From Saccharomonospora sp. NB11 (lineage in GTDB: Bacteria; Actinomycetota; Actinomycetes; Mycobacteriales; Pseudonocardiaceae): a DNA stretch of 64,000 nt. Where the stretch lies: the NCBI RefSeq assembly GCF_015910535.1, contig NZ_JACBJG010000004.1:62001-126000 (forward strand), written 5' to 3'. This document shows positions 45,881 through 55,300 of this stretch, in pieces (positions within the stretch are counted from its first letter, which is position 1; every line of letters starts with the position of its first letter). The notes beneath the pieces are model-generated. The model did no database searches, was not told the origin of the DNA, and saw only the letters and a program-made list of their open reading frames with translations. The position numbers were made by a program, and so were the translations under genes.

Positions 45881-45939
45881 CACCCGCCTCTCGGCCCGGG
45901 ACGGACCACCGACCCGGGCCGAGGTCGTAAGCTCCCGCC

Positions 45940-46506
45940 GTGGATCTGTTCACTGCGCACACGCTGCTCGTCGAGCATCCAGGCGGGTTTCGGCGCGCCC
46001 TGTGGCGCACGACCTACGACGTGTCGGTCTACGACGAGCACGACCGCCTTCTCGCGACGGTCGTGGAGCGGTCCGGACCGGGCGCGGCGGCGCTGGTGCG
46101 TGCCACCGGCTGGTCGGGGCACACGTCGTTCGACCTGCGGGTGGTCTCGTCCGACGGTCACGACCTCCTCGGTATCCGCAAGGGCTTCTCGCTCGGGAAC
46201 GCCAAGGTCGCCGTCACCGGCGGAACCGGGACCGCACTCGGCTCCCTGACCCGGCACGGTAGGTCGGACGTCGCGCTCACCGACGCCGTGGGCACGCCGC
46301 TGGGCACACTCGGCGGCGTCGGGTCGTTGCGCACGGGTGCACTGGCCAAACGCGACGGTCACCGGGTTCGCCGGGACGTCCTCACGCTTCGTCCGGACCT
46401 CGGATCCCCCACCCGTGCGCTCGCGATCGCCGCGGCGCTGGCCTGGGACATCGTGCACGGCCGCGGCACCACGCGGCCTTCCGGGTCCGCGTGGCCCGCC
46501 GGGTGA
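45940..46506 (+). CDS. Scramblase/LURP-one-like (tubby-like) protein, putative
   Basis: A 188-residue protein whose beta-rich pattern with RRALWRTTYDVSVYDEHDRL, FDLRVVSSDGHDLLGIRKGF and SLGNAKVAVTGGTGTALGSL resembles the LOR/scramblase (tubby C-terminal-like) fold. Repeats of the TPLGTLG kind follow, and the final helix is ALAIAAALAWDIVHGRG. Function unknown. GTG 45940 is the likely start. It is 59 bases after the YbjN-like gene on the same strand and convergent with the ESX-associated gene, with stops 13 bases apart. Confidence 0.55.
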   Translation: MDLFTAHTLLVEHPGGFRRALWRTTYDVSVYDEHDRLLATVVERSGPGAAALVRATGWSGHTSFDLRVVSSDGHDLLGIRKGFSLGNAKVAVTGGTGTALGSLTRHGRSDVALTDAVGTPLGTLGGVGSLRTGALAKRDGHRVRRDVLTLRPDLGSPTRALAIAAALAWDIVHGRGTTRPSGSAWPAG

Positions 46507-46519
46507 ACGCGACGCCGCC

Positions 46520-46930
46520 TCACCAACCGCGGCGCATGATCGAGCCGCCGCCCTCCTCGTCGTCACCCCGAGCCGCACCGATGATGTCGTCCGGGTCCTG
46601 TCCCTCGCGCAGCTCCTGGTGAACGCGGGCGAGGTCGGGCAGCGACGCGGCCATGGCCGCCTGCACGCCTTCGTCATCGAGCGCACGGCCCGACGCGATG
46701 TCGTCCCACGAGAGTTCCCCGCCCTTGATCCGGGCGACCAGCTCCTTCAGCTCGCGTGGAGCCCGGGGGCTCTCCGCGTGCCGCTCGATGGCAGCGAGGT
46801 CTCGTTCGGACAGTCCCGAGGACCGGACCTCCACCCGATTCGCCTCCGAGGCGGCCCGTTCGACCGCGAGGAGTTTCGCGTCGACGTCGGCGACCAGTGC
46901 GTCGAGCCGATCCCTGTCGTAGAAGCTCAC
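46520..46930 (-). CDS. Small ESX-operon hypothetical protein
   Basis: A 136-residue acidic, helical protein with no assigned family (SFYDRDRLDALVADVDAKLL; LSERDLAAIERHAESPRAPR; ELREGQDPDDIIGAARGDDE). GTG 46930 overlaps the preceding WXG-like gene as GTGA. It is the last gene of a three-gene operon with an EspC-like protein and a WXG-like protein, so it may be a chaperone, regulator or antitoxin-like partner for the secreted protein. Nothing in its sequence settles this. Confidence 0.7.
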   Translation of the reverse strand: MSFYDRDRLDALVADVDAKLLAVERAASEANRVEVRSSGLSERDLAAIERHAESPRAPRELKELVARIKGGELSWDDIASGRALDDEGVQAAMAASLPDLARVHQELREGQDPDDIIGAARGDDEEGGGSIMRRGW

Positions 46931-47850
46931 GAGTTACCTCCCGTGGTGCCGGTGCTCGGGGTGGTCGACGGCGTGGTGGGCGGCGAGGTGGGCGTGGTCG
47001 GCGTCGTGGGCGTGGACGTGGAGTACCGTCCGGTCGCCGAGTTCACGGACTTGTTGAGCTTGTAGCCGTTCAGCACGGTGCCGAGCGCACCCGACGTCGC
47101 CGCGCTGCGACCGTCGTTGTACTGCTCCTGCCCCTGCTGGTAGGAGTCCACCACGTCGAGCGCGTCGTTGACGTCCCGAATGTCCTTGATCTTCATCAGG
47201 GCGGTGCCCATGGAGACGATTCCGTCGACCATGCCCTGCACGCCCTCGATCAACGTCTGGATCGAGATGATGATCTTGCGGATCGCGTCGACGATCTGCA
47301 CCGCGTCGTAGACCATCCAGACCGCCTTGCCCCATCCCACGACGGGGATCCAGGCGGTCATGGCGGCTTCCATGAGCTTGGTGACGAGCTTGTCGAGCAG
47401 CGACAACGCGATGCTCGTGGCCGTGCGGCACGTGCCGGCCATGCTCTTGAAGCGGTCACCGATCACGCGGGCGACCTGGGAGTCCGCCTCGATCGCCAAC
47501 GCCCACATCGTGTCCATGCGCCTGGCGAAACCGGCCGCGCCGTCACCCTGCCAGTGCTCGCCGAGCTGCTCGACGCCCGCGTCGAGATTGCGCCGCACCG
47601 AGTCGAGCGCCTTGGACACCTGGTCCCAGGCGTTGGCATTGGCGTCGATCTTCTCGAAGTCCCCGAGCAGCGGGTTGATGAGCGCCTCGACGAGGTTCTC
47701 ACCGGTCACCTTCTCGTAGATCCAGTTGACGCCCTGGATCTTCCACCCGGCCTTCTCGATGAGTTCCTTGGTGCTCTGCCGTCCCGGGCGGTCGTCGGCC
47801 GCCGCCGAGAGTGCGGCGGACGGGTCCTCGACGTCGGCGTAGGCGGTCAC
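46927..47850 (-). CDS. WXG100-like ESX substrate with Thr/Pro-rich tail
   Basis: A 307-residue protein. The WxG-type motif is GEHWQGDGAAGFARRMDTMW in a helical hairpin (about 95-120), preceded by an acidic N-terminus and followed by hydrophobic helices (WIPVVGWGKAVWMVYDAVQI and DAIRKIIISIQTLIEGVQGM). The C-terminal 40 residues are PTT/TPT repeats. There is no recognisable toxin domain; it looks like a carrier or structural ESX substrate rather than an enzyme. GTG 47850 overlaps the EspC-like stop as GTGA. Confidence 0.78.
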   Translation of the reverse strand: MTAYADVEDPSAALSAAADDRPGRQSTKELIEKAGWKIQGVNWIYEKVTGENLVEALINPLLGDFEKIDANANAWDQVSKALDSVRRNLDAGVEQLGEHWQGDGAAGFARRMDTMWALAIEADSQVARVIGDRFKSMAGTCRTATSIALSLLDKLVTKLMEAAMTAWIPVVGWGKAVWMVYDAVQIVDAIRKIIISIQTLIEGVQGMVDGIVSMGTALMKIKDIRDVNDALDVVDSYQQGQEQYNDGRSAATSGALGTVLNGYKLNKSVNSATGRYSTSTPTTPTTPTSPPTTPSTTPSTGTTGGNS

Positions 47851-48200
47851 TGCGCACCTCCCATCACCGGAGCGCCGGGCACTGCGTTGAGGCCCTGCTC
47901 GATCAGGCCCAGGCTCTCCTGGAAGGCCTGGTCACGCTTCTCATAGGCCTGCGCGGCCTTCTCCAGGCCCTCGGCGTCCTTGGTCAACATCTGGTTGCCG
48001 AAGTCGAGCGTCTCGCCGTAGAGATTCGCGACGGTGGTCACCACCGGGACGAGCAGCGACAGCAGGCCGGTGAAGCCGGACGTGTCACCGCCCTTCGACA
48101 CGGCGTGCTCCTTGATCGTCAGGAAGTGCCCCGCGTTGCGTTTCATGAGTTCCGCATAGCCAACGAGCTCGGCAGGCTCGACCTTGAATCCGTCCGCCAC
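47847..48200 (-). CDS. EspC-like ESX secretion-associated protein
   Basis: A 117-residue protein, paralogous in type to the EspC-like gene at 2901. It reads ADGFKVEPAELVGYAELMKR, NAGHFLTIKEHAVSKGGDTS, then a helical AEGLEKAAQAYEKRDQAFQE and a short C-terminal tail. GTG 48200 follows GAAGGAGG, which excludes the longer upstream frame. It is first in the ESX substrate operon and partners the WXG-like protein downstream. Confidence 0.8.
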   Translation of the reverse strand: MADGFKVEPAELVGYAELMKRNAGHFLTIKEHAVSKGGDTSGFTGLLSLLVPVVTTVANLYGETLDFGNQMLTKDAEGLEKAAQAYEKRDQAFQESLGLIEQGLNAVPGAPVMGGAQ

Positions 48201-48277
48201 CAGTCCTCCTTCACACGGTGCCGATGGGGCTTCGACGTAGCACCGCACGAGGTGGTTCCGTGGGAACGGTTTTTCCT

Positions 48278-48982
48278 TCAGCACCCCGCCATGGCGGGTT
48301 CGAGGCTGCGGGTCTCGATGTGCACGCCGTCGAGCAGGCGACCGTTCGAGACGGCCACCACGGCGAGGCAGAAGCGCACCCACATGTTGAGTTGCACCTC
48401 CTTCGCCAACCGCAGGCGCGAGTACAGCAGGTGCACGAGCCGGTTCGCGGGTCGTGCCCACAACTCGATCGCGAACACGAGCAGGTCACCGTCCTCCGCG
48501 GCACGGAACTGCACCTGCCCGGCCTCCAGGTGGCCGCGCAACGTCAACAACCGCAGCGACGTGGCGTCGCGGTGCACGACCCGGACCGGGCCGTTCCACG
48601 GTCCCGGCATCTCCACCAGCAGCTCGTCGCCGACCTCCAGTCCCCGGCCGTTCACCCCGTCGGCCCGGACGCCGACGACCTCACGGGGCACGAACCGTCG
48701 GAAGTCGCGGACCACCCGGTCGACGAGCTGCTCGGCATCGAGGTCGGCGTCGGCGATCCGCACCTCGAAACGCCGGTGGAAGAACGGGCCGTATCCGTGG
48801 ACGGCGAGCTGCGCGCGGTCGTCGACGGCGTGCTCGGGCACGGGCGGCGCGCTGTCCCGCTCGTCACCTCGGCACTCGTACCGGTACAGCGGGGTGGTCT
48901 CCCAGAGGTAGCGCCAGGTCACGAGCAGCGTGCCCCACAGCCAGCGCGTCACGACGGCGGCCGCCTGCCGAACTCGCTGCAT
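48278..48982 (-). CDS. DUF1990 family protein (larger paralogue, left)
   Basis: A 234-residue protein of the DUF1990 family. The family core is HRRFEVRIADADLDAEQLVD, RDFRRFVPREVVGVRADGVN, then LRLLTLRGHLEAGQVQFRAA and FAIELWARPANRLVHLLYSR. A membrane-adjacent N-terminus (RQAAAVVTRWLWGTLLVTWR) precedes it. Function unknown; a lipid-binding (START-like) fold is suggested for the family. ATG 48982 follows GGGAGGAGCC. A paralogue lies divergently at 49303, separated by a small gene. Confidence 0.8.
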   Translation of the reverse strand: MQRVRQAAAVVTRWLWGTLLVTWRYLWETTPLYRYECRGDERDSAPPVPEHAVDDRAQLAVHGYGPFFHRRFEVRIADADLDAEQLVDRVVRDFRRFVPREVVGVRADGVNGRGLEVGDELLVEMPGPWNGPVRVVHRDATSLRLLTLRGHLEAGQVQFRAAEDGDLLVFAIELWARPANRLVHLLYSRLRLAKEVQLNMWVRFCLAVVAVSNGRLLDGVHIETRSLEPAMAGC

Positions 48983-49093
48983 CGGCTCCTCCCGGGTTCG
49001 GCAGTTCACTGGTGGGTCGAGGTCCCGTCGGAACGGGTACAGAAACGAGTACCCCCGCCGCGCGCCGATAACGACTCGACGAGGAGAACGCCC

Positions 49094-49306
49094 ATGGTGA
49101 TCCGACTCCTGCACCGGACGGGACTGCGCAGCACCCACTTCCATACGGCCTCACTGGCCACGATCTCCCTGTGCATCGGCCTGTGGGTGCGCGCCAAGAC
49201 GGTCGACCAGCGCCAGCGGGGCAACGCGGAGAGACGCGCGCTGTTCGTGGGGCTGTGGCCACCCACGATGTGGCTGATCGGTGAGTCACTGCGGGAGCTG
49301 GAGTGA
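49094..49306 (+). CDS. Small hypothetical protein (70 aa), upstream of DUF1990
   Basis: A 70-residue basic protein, IRLLHRTGLRSTHFHTASLA then TISLCIGLWVRAKTVDQRQR, one hydrophobic stretch, and FVGLWPPTMWLIGESLRELE. ATG 49094 has CGAGGAG nine bases upstream. It overlaps the next gene as GTGA, indicating translational coupling. Gene call is supported by the ribosome site, coupling and codon bias. No family recognised. Confidence 0.65.
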   Translation: MVIRLLHRTGLRSTHFHTASLATISLCIGLWVRAKTVDQRQRGNAERRALFVGLWPPTMWLIGESLRELE

Positions 49307-50031
49307 CTCCACGCCGTGACTGGGTGTTCGGTCGGCTCGACACCGCGCGAGCGTGGTCGGACCTCGCCGACGCCGACGTCAACTACACGATCACCGAGGT
49401 GCGCCGACCGACGTGGAACATCGACACCCACCGCGTCCCGCTGCCCTCGGAGCGACCCGGCGATCCCGAACCGGGCGGCTCCTGGGAGATCGCCCGCGCG
49501 TTGGTGCGGGACTACGAGTTCTCGCCGCCGGAGATCGTGCGCGCCGTGTTCGACCCGCGGTCGGACCTGCTCGGACGTGACCTGCTGCTGGAGGCACGGT
49601 TCCACCTCATGCACTTCTACTGCGGCGTGCGCATCACCTCGGTGGTCGACGACGAGCGCGGCGACGACCGGGTGTGGGGCTGGGCGTACGAGACCCTCGA
49701 CGGTCATCTCGAACGAGGCAAGGTGACCTACGAGGTGGTGAAGCACCGACGCACGGGCGGGGTGGAGTTCGTGGCGTCGAGCTACTCACAGGGCGCGCCC
49801 ACCCTCGGACCGCTCACCTCGCTGGGCTGGCGGTTGTTCGGACGCCGTACCCAGCTTCGGTTCTACCGCCGGTGCGGCGAGCGACTGCGGTCCTTCGTCG
49901 AGGCTCGACTGCGAGGCGAGTCCGCCCCGTCGGAGCCGCCGCTGCGGGTCGGCGACCTGGTGGTCGCACCGTCCGACGCCGTGATGCATCGCTGGGACAC
50001 GCTCGCCCTGCATCGGGTGGCACCCGGCTGA
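49303..50031 (+). CDS. DUF1990 family protein (right paralogue)
   Basis: A 242-residue DUF1990 protein with DWVFGRLDTARAWSDLADAD, PPEIVRAVFDPRSDLLGRDL, MHFYCGVRITSVVDDERGDD, the conserved WGWAYETLDGHLERGKVTYE, VEFVASSYSQGAPTLGPLTS and a C-terminal LRFYRRCGERLRSFVEARL helix. GTG 49303 overlaps the small gene stop as GTGA. It is divergent from the other DUF1990 gene (48278-48982), with the small gene as its leader partner. Function unknown; the family shows lipid-type binding residues only by inference. Confidence 0.8.
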   Translation: MTPRRDWVFGRLDTARAWSDLADADVNYTITEVRRPTWNIDTHRVPLPSERPGDPEPGGSWEIARALVRDYEFSPPEIVRAVFDPRSDLLGRDLLLEARFHLMHFYCGVRITSVVDDERGDDRVWGWAYETLDGHLERGKVTYEVVKHRRTGGVEFVASSYSQGAPTLGPLTSLGWRLFGRRTQLRFYRRCGERLRSFVEARLRGESAPSEPPLRVGDLVVAPSDAVMHRWDTLALHRVAPG

Positions 50032-50085
50032 GAATCGCGTCGGACGATCCCGAAAACGGTTTGTGGCATATTTCCCACGCCTACC

Positions 50086-50116
50086 GACAGTGCACGAGAA
50101 ACGTGCTACCACTGTC
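50086..50116. promoter_or_regulatory. 31-bp inverted repeat upstream of the EntA-type gene
   Basis: GACAGT (50086-50091) is inverted as ACTGTC (50111-50116), and inside it GCACG (50092-50096) is inverted as CGTGC (50102-50106), with a four-base asymmetric bulge. It lies 41 bases before the dehydrogenase start. I saw no match to the TTAGGTTAGGCTAACCTAA-type iron (DmdR/IdeR) box here. Confidence 0.5.
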
Positions 50117-50156
50117 TCGACGAATGTGGTCACGCGACGGAAACGGCGGAACTCTC

Positions 50157-50924
50157 GTGGGCTTGCAGGGAATCGACGGACGCATCGCTCTGGTCACCGG
50201 GGCCGCCCGGGGAATCGGCGCGGCGGTGGCACGCGCGCTGCGTGACAACGGAGCCGTGGTCGCGGCGGCGGATCGCTCCCCCGACGTGCATGCGACCTAC
50301 GAGGACGTCGAGGGCATCACCGGATTCACCGCCGACGTCACGGATTCGGCCGCGGTCGGCGAACTCGTCGACCACGTCGAGCGCACACTCGGCCCCATCG
50401 ACGTCCTCGCCAACGTGGCGGGCGTGCTGCAGACCGGACCCGTGACCGAATGCACCGACGGAGAATGGTCGCGCACGTTCGACGTCAATTCCACGGGCGT
50501 CTTCACCGTGTCCCGCGAAGTGACGCGGAAAATGGTGTCACGACGGCGCGGTTGTGTGATCACGGTGTCGTCGAACGCAGCGGGAGTGCCACGCAGCGGA
50601 ATGGCCGCCTACGCCGCGTCGAAGGCCGCCGCGACCATGTTCACGAAATGCCTCGGTCTGGAACTCGCGGAGTACGGAATCCGGTGCAACGTCGTCGCAC
50701 CGGGATCGACCGACACCCCGATGCAGCGGTCGATGTGGACCGAGCAGGGGCCGGACCCGATCGTTCGCGGGGACCTGGACAGCTACCGCGTCGGCATCCC
50801 CCTCGGCCGGATCGCCGATCCCGAGGACGTCGCTGCGGCGGTGGTGTTTCTGGCGTCCGACCAGGCTCGCCACATCACGATGCACGACCTCTACGTGGAC
50901 GGGGGTGCGACCCTGCGCGCGTGA
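50157..50924 (+). CDS. entA: 2,3-dihydro-2,3-dihydroxybenzoate dehydrogenase (EntA/DhbA type)
   Basis: A 255-residue short-chain dehydrogenase. NAD motif [22 protein letters not shown] and NVAG motifs ([20 protein letters not shown]), catalytic Ser and Tyr-x3-Lys ([20 protein letters not shown], then KAAATM). The C-terminal [33 protein letters not shown] and DGGATLRA follow the E. coli EntA pattern, so it is assigned to formation of 2,3-dihydroxybenzoate, the catechol cap of siderophores. GTG 50157 with a weak GGCGGAACTC site is the likely start. It is convergent with the exporter and overlaps its 3' end by 50 bases. The isochorismatase, isochorismate synthase and ligase partners are not in the window. 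Confidence 0.9.
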   Translation: MGLQGIDGRIALVTGAARGIGAAVARALRDNGAVVAAADRSPDVHATYEDVEGITGFTADVTDSAAVGELVDHVERTLGPIDVLANVAGVLQTGPVTECTDGEWSRTFDVNSTGVFTVSREVTRKMVSRRRGCVITVSSNAAGVPRSGMAAYAASKAAATMFTKCLGLELAEYGIRCNVVAPGSTDTPMQRSMWTEQGPDPIVRGDLDSYRVGIPLGRIADPEDVAAAVVFLASDQARHITMHDLYVDGGATLRA

Positions 50925-52320
50925 GCGCCGCGTGGGCGCGCGACGGGTGTTCGCCGGGCAGCCGTAGCGCACCCAGCAGGGCCATGACGCACAGGGAGAG
51001 CACACACCAGAACGTGGTGGCGAACGCGCTCGTGGGCGACTCGACGGTGTGCCGCACGTCGAGCAGCACCGCCACCACGGCAGTGCCGATCGCCCCACCG
51101 ACGTTGTTGAGCAACGCGAACGCACTCGACGCCCGGGGCAGCGCGGCGCGACCGACCGTCGCGAAGACGAGATTCAGCACCGGCGAGGCGATCATGGCGG
51201 TACCGAGCCCGCGCACCAGCAGGACCGCCGCGAGGACGCTGTCGGAGAGCGCCCCGAGCTGAGTGAGCGGCACGGTCGCGACGATGACGAGTGCGACACC
51301 GGTGACCGCGAGCGTGCGCGGCGCGAGCCGGTCGATGGTCCGGTTCACCACCAGGGAACCGACGAGCGCCCCGACTCCCTGCGGCGCGAGCATGAGCCCG
51401 GTGTCCCACGCGCTGAGGCCGCGCCCCGACTGCAGGTACAGCGGCAGCAGGAACATCGTGCCGAACACCGACGCAGCGGCCACGAACAGCGCCAGCGCGG
51501 CGGCACGGGTCGGGGGCGTCGCGAACAACCGCAGGTCCAACAACGGGACGCGGTCGCCGCGCAGCGCGTGCCGGGTGAACGCCGCGAGCATGAGCACGCC
51601 GAGCGCCAGTGGAGGCACGGTCGAGACGAGGCTGGCCCGGTCGGAGGCCAGCTCCGTGAGACCGAGGACGACCAGCGCGAGCCCCGGCGACAACAGCACC
51701 GCGCCGCGCACGTCGAAGCGGGTCGTGGCCCCGGACCGCGGCACGGCCGGGACGAGTCGCCGCGCGAGCAGCAGAGCGGCCAGCCCCACCGGGAGGTTGA
51801 TCGCGAACAGCCACGGCCAGTCGGCGACGCTCAGGATCGAACCACCGGCGAGCGGGCCGACAACCGGCGCGAGCATGGGGACGATCCCGACGATGCTCAT
51901 GAGCCGTCCCGTCCGGCTCGGGCCCGCCACCGCCGCGAGCAGAGCCTGCCCGGTGGGCACCAGCAGTCCTCCCCCGAGCCCCTGGACGACCCGGAAGGCC
52001 ACGAGCGAGCCGATGGAGAAGGCGAGCGCACACGCGGCGGACCCGGCGAGGAACAGCGTCACCGCGCCCAACCACGTGCGGCGCAGTCCGACGCGTTCGC
52101 CCAGCCAGCCCGCCGTGGGCGCGGCGGCCACCACCGCGAGCAGGTAGGCGGTGCCTGCCCACTGCACCTCGGTGATCGAGGCGTCGAACTCCCGTCGCAG
52201 CTCCCGCAACCCGACGTTGACGACGGTGGCGTCAAGGGAGGCCATGAACGTGCCGAGCACGAGCACCGACGCGATGGCCAGGAGTCGACCGTCGATGCGG
52301 TCGGCGGTGTCACGACTCAT
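50875..52320 (-). CDS. MFS exporter (DHA2 type), probable siderophore export
   Basis: A 481-residue 14-helix permease of the EmrB/QacA group: SLDATVVNVGLRELRREFDA (helix 1), VQWAGTAYLLAVVAAAPTAG, RVVQGLGGGLLVPTGQALLA, MSIVGIVPMLAPVVGPLAGG (motif C) and DTGLMLAPQGVGALVGSLVV. ATG 52320 overlaps the NRPS stop as ATGA, so it is translationally coupled to the peptide synthetase and likely exports its product. Its last residues ([14 protein letters not shown]) lie antisense to the end of the EntA gene. Confidence 0.9.
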   Translation of the reverse strand: MSRDTADRIDGRLLAIASVLVLGTFMASLDATVVNVGLRELRREFDASITEVQWAGTAYLLAVVAAAPTAGWLGERVGLRRTWLGAVTLFLAGSAACALAFSIGSLVAFRVVQGLGGGLLVPTGQALLAAVAGPSRTGRLMSIVGIVPMLAPVVGPLAGGSILSVADWPWLFAINLPVGLAALLLARRLVPAVPRSGATTRFDVRGAVLLSPGLALVVLGLTELASDRASLVSTVPPLALGVLMLAAFTRHALRGDRVPLLDLRLFATPPTRAAALALFVAAASVFGTMFLLPLYLQSGRGLSAWDTGLMLAPQGVGALVGSLVVNRTIDRLAPRTLAVTGVALVIVATVPLTQLGALSDSVLAAVLLVRGLGTAMIASPVLNLVFATVGRAALPRASSAFALLNNVGGAIGTAVVAVLLDVRHTVESPTSAFATTFWCVLSLCVMALLGALRLPGEHPSRAHAALTRAGSHPRPRRGRAS

Positions 52321-55300
52321 CGCGTCCTCACCGCACGTTCGCAGCGACCGAGCAACACGGCCACGTCGGCGTCGAGCATCTCGGCGGAGGCGAGCCCGCG
52401 CAGCGCCTCCTGCAACGCCAGGGCCAGCGCCTCGGCGTCCGCCTCGGTCAGCGCACCGTGCCGCCGGGCGAGGACGCCGTGCCATCCGCCGTCCTCCGGC
52501 ACGAGCGTGACGGTCACCGGGTGGTGGGTGAACTCGCGGAAGCGCGTCCCCACCACGCGAAGGCCCTCGGCGGGCTCGGCGAGCGCAGCCGGATCGACGG
52601 GGTAGTTCTCGAACACCAGCAGACTGTCGAAGAGCCGCCGCAGTCCCATGACCCGCTCCAGGTCGGACAGCGCGACCGCGTGGTGTCCGTCCAGATCGTG
52701 CGCTCGCGACTGCACGGCCGCGAATGCCTCCGCCGTGGTGCCGTCGAGCCGGACCCGCACGGGCACGGTGTTGGCGAGCAGGCCGATGACGTGTTCCACG
52801 CCGTCCACGTCGGGGGTCCGGCCGGACACCATGGTGCCGAAGCACACGTCGGTGCGTCCGGACCACACCGCCAGCACGGCCGCCCACGCACCCTGCACGA
52901 GCGTGCCCACGGTCAGTCCCCGCTCCGCCGCGCGCTCGGTGAGTCGCGCGACCAACTCCGCGTCGACGTCGAACAGCACGGGAGCGGGGTGTCCGGCACC
53001 GGGTTCGAGTTCGGCGCCCACGAGGTAGTCGCCCTCGCCGAGACCCGCCAGTGCACGCTGCCAGACGGTGAGGTCGGCGTCGCGGTCGCGCTCGGCCAGC
53101 CAGGACAGGTACCGGGTGAACGGCACGGGCGCGGGCCACGTCGGTGCGGTGCCCGTCGTGCGCGCGGTGTAGGCGGCGAAGATCTCCGCGAGCATCCTCG
53201 GTGCGGACCAGCCGTCGGAGAGCACATGGTGGCTGGTCAGCACCAGCTCCGCCCGGTTCGCGGCGCGCCGCACGACGGTGAGCCGGATCGGTGCCCCGGC
53301 GGCGAGGTCGAACCGCTCCGCGAAGTCCCGTTCCAGCACGTCCTCGACCGCCCGCTGCTGCTCCTCGCCGACGAGATGCGACAGGTCGACGAGACGGCAG
53401 TCCGGTGCGGCGTCGGCGACGAGAACCTGGACGGCGTCGAGCCCCGGCGCGTCGGGGAAGGCGGCACCCAGGTTGGGATGCCGGGCCACCAGATCGGCCA
53501 CCGCCGCGTGCAACGCCCGCACGTCGATCTCCCCGGGTTCGGCGACGAGCGAGAACGTCGCCTGCACGGTGTACGGATCGCACCCACCGACCGAGGCTCG
53601 CGTGTGGTGGAGCATGAGCTGCTGCAGCGGGCTCAACGGCAGGACGTCGACGACGGCGTAGCGGCGTTCCAGCTCCTCCACGGCCGCCTGGTCGAGAGTC
53701 ACCGAGGGGAAGTCCGACGGCGTGTGCCCGGCACCCGCGAGCAGCTCCGGATCGCCCGCCAGCGCGACGAGCTGCTGGTGGAACTCCTCGCCCAGGGCGG
53801 CGACGTCGTCGTCGGTGAACAGCGCGCGCGGCCAGGTGAGCCGGGCTCGCAGCGCGGTGCCGTCGCCGTCGTCCCAGGCCATGGCGTCGACCATGAGCCC
53901 GTAGGGCAGTGGCAGGGTCTCCCCTCCCGAGCCGAACGGTGTCGCGCCGGGCGGAGCCTGCCAGGGGATCTCCGTCTTCGGTGCGGCCGGGAACTGGCCC
54001 AGATAGTTCCAGCTCACCTGGGGTCGGGGTGCCGCGACGAGGTCGGGTTCCCCTGCCGCGGTGAGGATTCCGTGGCCCAGCCCGTCGCCGTGAGCGCGTA
54101 GCTGTTCCTTCACCGCCTTCACCGCGGCAGCCGACGACTCCCCGGGCACCCTCAGGTGGGCGGGGTACACGGCAGTGAACCAGCCGACCGTCCGCGACAG
54201 ATCCACCTCACCCTCCGGACCGTGGGTGGGCCTGCCGTGACTCTCCAACGCCATCACCAGCTCCGGCGTCCGCTCGCGCCACCGCCCGACGGCCCGCAGG
54301 AACGCGGTGAGCAGGACGGCGTCCGGCGTGGTGTGGAATGCCGCCGGAATCGTCGTGAGCAGGGCCCGGGTGAGGTCGGGTGCCACCCGGATCTCGTGAT
54401 GCACGGCCGTCGCTGCGGTGTCCCGGGCGGGGTCGAGCGCGACGTCCGACAGCGGTGGCGCGTCGAGGCCGTCGACCACTCGCGTCCAGTGCGGCAGTTC
54501 CGCGTGCCGCCCCGGCGCCGCCGACCGCAGGGCTCGTGCCCACCCGAGGAACGAGGTGCCGCGCGCGGGAGGGCTCGGAACCGGCGCGCCGGCGACGACC
54601 GCGGCGTACAGCTCGGCCAGTTCGTCCACCACGATGCGCCAGGACACGCCGTCGACGAGCAGGTGGTGGGCGAGGAGGACGAGTCTGCCGAGGTCGTCGG
54701 CTCCCCGGTCCACCCACATCGCACGCAGCAGCGGCCCGTTCCACAGGTCCAGCGCGGCCCGCGCGTCGGCGAGCCACACGTCGACGCGCTCGCGCACGTC
54801 CTCGCCGGGCTGGGCGACGACGTGGGTCAGCACGGCGGCGGCCGTCACCGCGCCGGGCGCGGGAATGCGGAGCACCGGCTCCCCGTCGCCGCGCGCGAGG
54901 TGGGCCCGCAGGACGTCGTGGCGGGCGAGCAGCGCGTCGAGCACCTCCCGCCACACCTCGGCCGAGCCACCCGCCGGGACGCACAGTTCGGTCCACTGGC
55001 AGAAGTCCCGCGCGGTGTCCACGCCACCCGGCGTGTCGGCGCAGCGTCGGAGCAGGTCGAGCATCACCGGGGTGAGCGGAGCGTCGCCCGTCACGACGGC
55101 GGTGGTATCAGCGACAGCAGTGTCGGCGGCGGCGTCCGGTTCGACGCAGCGCGCGGCGATCCCGGCGATCGTGGCGCCGTCGAGGACGTCCCGTGGACGC
55201 AGGTGCAGACCGTGGCGACGTGCTCGCGACACCAGTTGCAACGACACGATGCTGTCGCCGCCGATCTCCAAAAACCGGTCGTCCAGCGTCACGTCGTCGG

